Shown one piece after another: positions 61,054 through 64,000 of a stretch of DNA of 64,000 bases. Each line of letters opens with the position of its first letter. The first letter of the stretch is position 1. Position numbers and translations under genes: made by a program. This stretch comes from Blautia_A aquisgranensis. Lineage in GTDB: Bacteria > Bacillota > Clostridia > Lachnospirales > Lachnospiraceae. The stretch covers positions 62,001 to 126,000 of the forward strand of contig NZ_JBBMEJ010000003.1 in NCBI RefSeq assembly GCF_040096615.1, in the 5' to 3' direction. The notes beneath the pieces are model-generated. The model ran no database searches. It was not told where the DNA came from and saw only the letters and a program-made list of their open reading frames with translations.

Positions 61054-63189
61054 ATGATATATGTTATTAAGAAAGACGGAACAAGAGAAGAGTTTAATCC
61101 TCTGAAGATCGTGGCTGCCGTAAACAAATCAGCAGAGCGTATTCTTTACACTTTTTCAGATGAAGAGAAGGATTTTATCTGCCGTTTTGCCCAGGAGCAT
61201 GCGGATTCCCTTGGGAAAAATGAGATCGAGATCCAGGAGATGCACAACATCGTAGAGGGTGCTCTGGAGCGTGTGAATCCGGCCGTAGCCAAGAGCTATC
61301 GTGATTACCGTAACTATAAGCTGGATTTTATTCATATGATGGATGACGTCTATACCAAGAGCCAGGCGATCCGTTATATTGGCGACAAGAGCAATGCCAA
61401 TACAGACAGCGCACTTGTAGCGACCAAACGAAGTCTGATCTTTAATGAGCTGAACAAGGAGCTCTACCGTAAGTTTTTTATGAACCGTAACGAGCTTCAG
61501 GCATGTAAGGACGGATACATTTATATTCATGATCAGTCTGCGCGTCTGGATACAATGAACTGCTGTCTCTTTGATGTGGCTGCTGTACTGAGCGGTGGCT
61601 TTGAGATGGGTAATGTATGGTACAATGAGCCGAAGACTCTGGATACAGCCTTTGATGTTATGGGAGATATCATCTTAAGTACAGCTGCACAGCAATACGG
61701 CGGTTTCACTGTGCCGGAGGTTGATAAGATCCTGGCTCCGTATGCGAAAAAGAGCTATGACAAATATATTTCTGAATTTATGAAATATTCTGATGAGAGC
61801 TGGAAGGGCCGTGAGGAGAGGGCAGTTGAGTATGCGCTTGATAAGGTCCGCAGAGATTATGACCAGGGCTGGCAGGGAATCGAGTACAAGCTGAATACAG
61901 TCGGTTCCTCCAGAGGTGATTATCCGTTTGTTACGGTGACACTGGGACTTGGAACAGAGCAGTTCGAGAAGATGTGTACGATCTCTCTTCTTGAGGTTCA
62001 TCAGGGCGGTCAGGGTAAGGCCGGACATAAGAAACCGGTGCTTTTTCCGAAGATCGTTTTCCTCTATGATAAAGAAATTCATGGCCCTGGAAAATGCTGT
62101 GAGGATATCTTTGAAGCCGGTGTGGAATGCTCCTCAAAGACCATGTATCCGGACTGGCTTTCCATGACGGGTGCTGGCTATATCTCCAGCATGTACAAGA
62201 AATATAAAAAGGTCATCAGCCCTATGGGATGTCGTGCGTTCTTAAGTCCGTGGTATGAGCGTGGCGGAATGGAGCCGGCGGATGAGAATGATACACCTGT
62301 TTTTGTGGGACGTTTCAACATTGGTGCGGTAAGCCTTCATCTTCCGATGATCCTTGCCAAGGCGAGAGCGGAGAGCAGAGATTTCTACGAGGTTCTTGAC
62401 TTCTATCTGGAAATGATCCGTAATCTTCATATCCGTACCTATGAGTATCTGGGACAGATGCGTGCATCGACCAACCCGCTTGCATACTGCGAGGGCGGAT
62501 TCTACGGCGGTCATCTGAAACCGAATGAAAAGATCGGCAAGATCCTGAAACCGATGACAGCGTCCTTTGGAATTACCGCGCTGAATGAGCTGCAGGAGCT
62601 TTATAACGGCAAGTCCATTGCTGAGGATGGAGCTTTTGCACTGGAAGTTCTGAAATATATCAACGATAAGGTAAATCAGTACAAGAAAGAGGACGGATAT
62701 CTTTATGCAATCTACGGAACACCGGCAGAGAGTCTCTGTGGTCTGCAGGTAGAGCAGTTCCGAAAGATGTACGGAATCATCGAGGGTGTTTCTGACAGAC
62801 CTTATGTGAGCAACAGCTTCCATTGTCATGTAACAGAGGATGTAACTCCGATTGAGAAACAGGATCTGGAGGGACGTTTCTGGGAGCTTTGCAATGGCGG
62901 AAAGATTCAGTATGTGCGTTACCCGATCGGTTACAACAAAGAGGCAATCCGTACATTGATCCGCCGGGCTATGGATCTGGGCTATTATGAAGGTGTGAAC
63001 CTTTCTCTTGCATACTGTGATGACTGTGGACATGAAGAACTTGAGATGGATGTGTGTCCGGTCTGCGGTTCCAGAAACCTGACCAAGATCGACCGTATGA
63101 ACGGATATCTTTCCTACAGTCGTGTGCATGGAGATACCCGACTGAATGAAGCCAAGATGGCGGAGATCGCTGAGAGAAAATCCATGTAA
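61054..63189 (+). CDS. nrdD: Anaerobic ribonucleoside-triphosphate reductase (class III), second copy
   Basis: A 711-residue glycyl-radical reductase. The ATP-cone (VIKKDGTREEFNPLKIVAAV) is followed by the catalytic barrel, a four-cysteine zinc site (CDDCG...CPVCG) and the glycyl-radical loop RMNGYLSY (Gly684). It is clearly a different subfamily from the 790-residue copy 14 kb upstream and lacks the glutaredoxin tail. GGGAGAG precedes the ATG. No nrdG follows within the window. Confidence 0.93.
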   Translation: MIYVIKKDGTREEFNPLKIVAAVNKSAERILYTFSDEEKDFICRFAQEHADSLGKNEIEIQEMHNIVEGALERVNPAVAKSYRDYRNYKLDFIHMMDDVYTKSQAIRYIGDKSNANTDSALVATKRSLIFNELNKELYRKFFMNRNELQACKDGYIYIHDQSARLDTMNCCLFDVAAVLSGGFEMGNVWYNEPKTLDTAFDVMGDIILSTAAQQYGGFTVPEVDKILAPYAKKSYDKYISEFMKYSDESWKGREERAVEYALDKVRRDYDQGWQGIEYKLNTVGSSRGDYPFVTVTLGLGTEQFEKMCTISLLEVHQGGQGKAGHKKPVLFPKIVFLYDKEIHGPGKCCEDIFEAGVECSSKTMYPDWLSMTGAGYISSMYKKYKKVISPMGCRAFLSPWYERGGMEPADENDTPVFVGRFNIGAVSLHLPMILAKARAESRDFYEVLDFYLEMIRNLHIRTYEYLGQMRASTNPLAYCEGGFYGGHLKPNEKIGKILKPMTASFGITALNELQELYNGKSIAEDGAFALEVLKYINDKVNQYKKEDGYLYAIYGTPAESLCGLQVEQFRKMYGIIEGVSDRPYVSNSFHCHVTEDVTPIEKQDLEGRFWELCNGGKIQYVRYPIGYNKEAIRTLIRRAMDLGYYEGVNLSLAYCDDCGHEELEMDVCPVCGSRNLTKIDRMNGYLSYSRVHGDTRLNEAKMAEIAERKSM

Positions 63190-63230
63190 AAATATTTTGC
63201 GGAATATTCCGGATAGTTCAGATGTTGAAA

Positions 63231-63276
63231 GATCCCGTACTCAGACTACTGTTGGAGCATGTCTGAATACGGGATC
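63231..63276. terminator. Hairpin between nrdD and arcC
   Basis: GATCCCGTACTCAGAC pairs with GTCTGAATACGGGATC (one mismatch). T-runs are poor on both sides, so it may be a weak bidirectional terminator. Confidence 0.6.
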
Positions 63277-63293
63277 TAAGTAAATTTAGATAT

Positions 63294-64000
63294 TTATTTG
63301 ATGATAGTTCCTGTTTTTTCGAGGTATCCCTCTTTTGCATGAGCCATATCAGTGATGATGGTACGGCGTCCGGTACCTTTCTCAACGAAGGAAACACCTG
63401 CTTCGATCTTAGGAAGCATGGAACCTGCTGTAAACTGGTCATCAGCGATATATTTCTTCGCATCATCGGTGGAAATGGTATCCAGATAAGACTCGTGATC
63501 TGTATTACGATCAAGACTTACTTTCTCAACACTTGTGAGGATCAGCAGTGTATCTGCGTTCAGCTCCTCTGCAAGAAGTCCGGCTGCGCGGTCTTTCTCA
63601 ATGATGGCGCTGGCACCGTTCAGCTGTGCACCCTGCTCGAGAACGGGGATTCCGCCGCCGCCTGCTGCGATAACGATCTGCTCAGCCTGGGAAAGAACCT
63701 TCACAGTTTCAATCTCAATGATCTTATGCGGCTTCGGAGCTGCAAGGATTCGTCTGTACTGGCCTTCGCCTACTTTTGTGACAAAGTTACCTTTTTCTTC
63801 TTCTGCCTCAGCCTCCTCGGCGTTGAGAACACGGCCGATGATCTTCTCTGGCTCTGCAAAAGCTTCATCGTAAGGATCGATGACAACCTGTGTGAGGACT
63901 GTGCTTACCGGCTTAAAAATTCCTCTGGAGATAAGCTCCGCACGAATGGCGTTCTGAAGATCATAACCGATATAACCCTGGCTCATGGCAGAACATACAG
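63294..64000 (-). CDS. arcC: Carbamate kinase, C-terminal part (gene starts beyond the window)
   Basis: The visible 235 codons begin with VCSAMSQGYIGYDLQNA and end at the usual C-terminus; roughly the first quarter lies outside. The enzyme makes ATP from carbamoyl phosphate in arginine or purine/ureide fermentation. IVIAAGGGGIPV, the LNGASAIIEKDRAAGLLAEEL lysine/Asp region and the late AGSMLPKIEAGVSFVEKG are conserved. The ATG at 63986 is internal. Confidence 0.92.
   Translation of the reverse strand, partial: VCSAMSQGYIGYDLQNAIRAELISRGIFKPVSTVLTQVVIDPYDEAFAEPEKIIGRVLNAEEAEAEEEKGNFVTKVGEGQYRRILAAPKPHKIIEIETVKVLSQAEQIVIAAGGGGIPVLEQGAQLNGASAIIEKDRAAGLLAEELNADTLLILTSVEKVSLDRNTDHESYLDTISTDDAKKYIADDQFTAGSMLPKIEAGVSFVEKGTGRRTIITDMAHAKEGYLEKTGTIIK

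Overview
The window looks like a chromosomal segment of an anaerobic gut Firmicute of the family Lachnospiraceae, most like Blautia. The reasons are an acetogen-type MetF, two oxygen-sensitive class III ribonucleotide reductases, GH94 phosphorylases, a domain-inverted GH3 beta-glucosidase, a c-di-GMP-I riboswitch and the order rho-rpmE-DUF1385-prmC-prfA. The genus is an inference. I saw no rRNA, tRNA, CRISPR array, phage or transposase gene.

Layout. 1-3.1 kb: end of metF, the deletion relic of a nucleoside (BMP-type) ABC transporter, a PfkB kinase and uridine kinase. 3.1-9.4 kb: a ROK repressor divergent from a polyol/hexuronate operon (mannitol dehydrogenase family enzyme, GntP permease, HPr-like/PfkB fusion kinase, VOC protein). 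9.6-25.7 kb: a leucine-rich-repeat protein and a VWA-like protein, separated from their likely MoxR-type ATPase partner by a 12-kb beta-glucoside block (two GH94 phosphorylases, AraC regulator, ABC importer without ATPase, inverted GH3). An 11-bp core with matching flanks recurs upstream of both operons of this block, at the same distance from a -10 box. 25.8-29.2 kb: a FadR-type regulator with a switch-like leader, three TGGTnnnACCA operators, an Ldh/Mdh-type dehydrogenase and malic enzyme. 29.4-31 kb: hisC and a small exporter.

31.1-37.4 kb: a compact type IV pilus-like operon on the minus strand (transglutaminase lipoprotein, GspF/PilC, four small pseudopilin-like proteins, PilT). It diverges from a c-di-GMP-I riboswitch that precedes a secreted HELGH metalloprotease of the lethal-factor/PPEP type, a candidate c-di-GMP-controlled surface programme. 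37.6-47.2 kb: housekeeping genes rho, rpmE, DUF1385, prmC, prfA, a nucleotidyltransferase, glmM, a TPR lipoprotein and hflX. 47.2-49.8 kb: an NrdR-box-controlled class III reductase with a fused glutaredoxin-like tail. 49.9-50.5 kb: an ORF-free, hairpin-dense block with about 71-bp inverted terminal arms and its own promoter. 50.5-52.6 kb: ACT protein, the relic of a Bce-type two-component/ABC locus, and azlCD.

52.8-64 kb: dapF; an amino-acid ABC importer whose binding protein is circularly permuted; nagB-nagA; a CBS protein; asnA; a zinc-ribbon membrane protein; a second class III reductase with NrdR boxes; and the C-terminal part of carbamate kinase.

The strongest candidates for new biology are the hairpin block at 50.0-50.5 kb, the permuted binding protein, the riboswitch-protease/pilus neighbourhood, the NrdR-box pair that also forms a terminator-like hairpin, and two deletion relics that keep only the outer parts of former operons.
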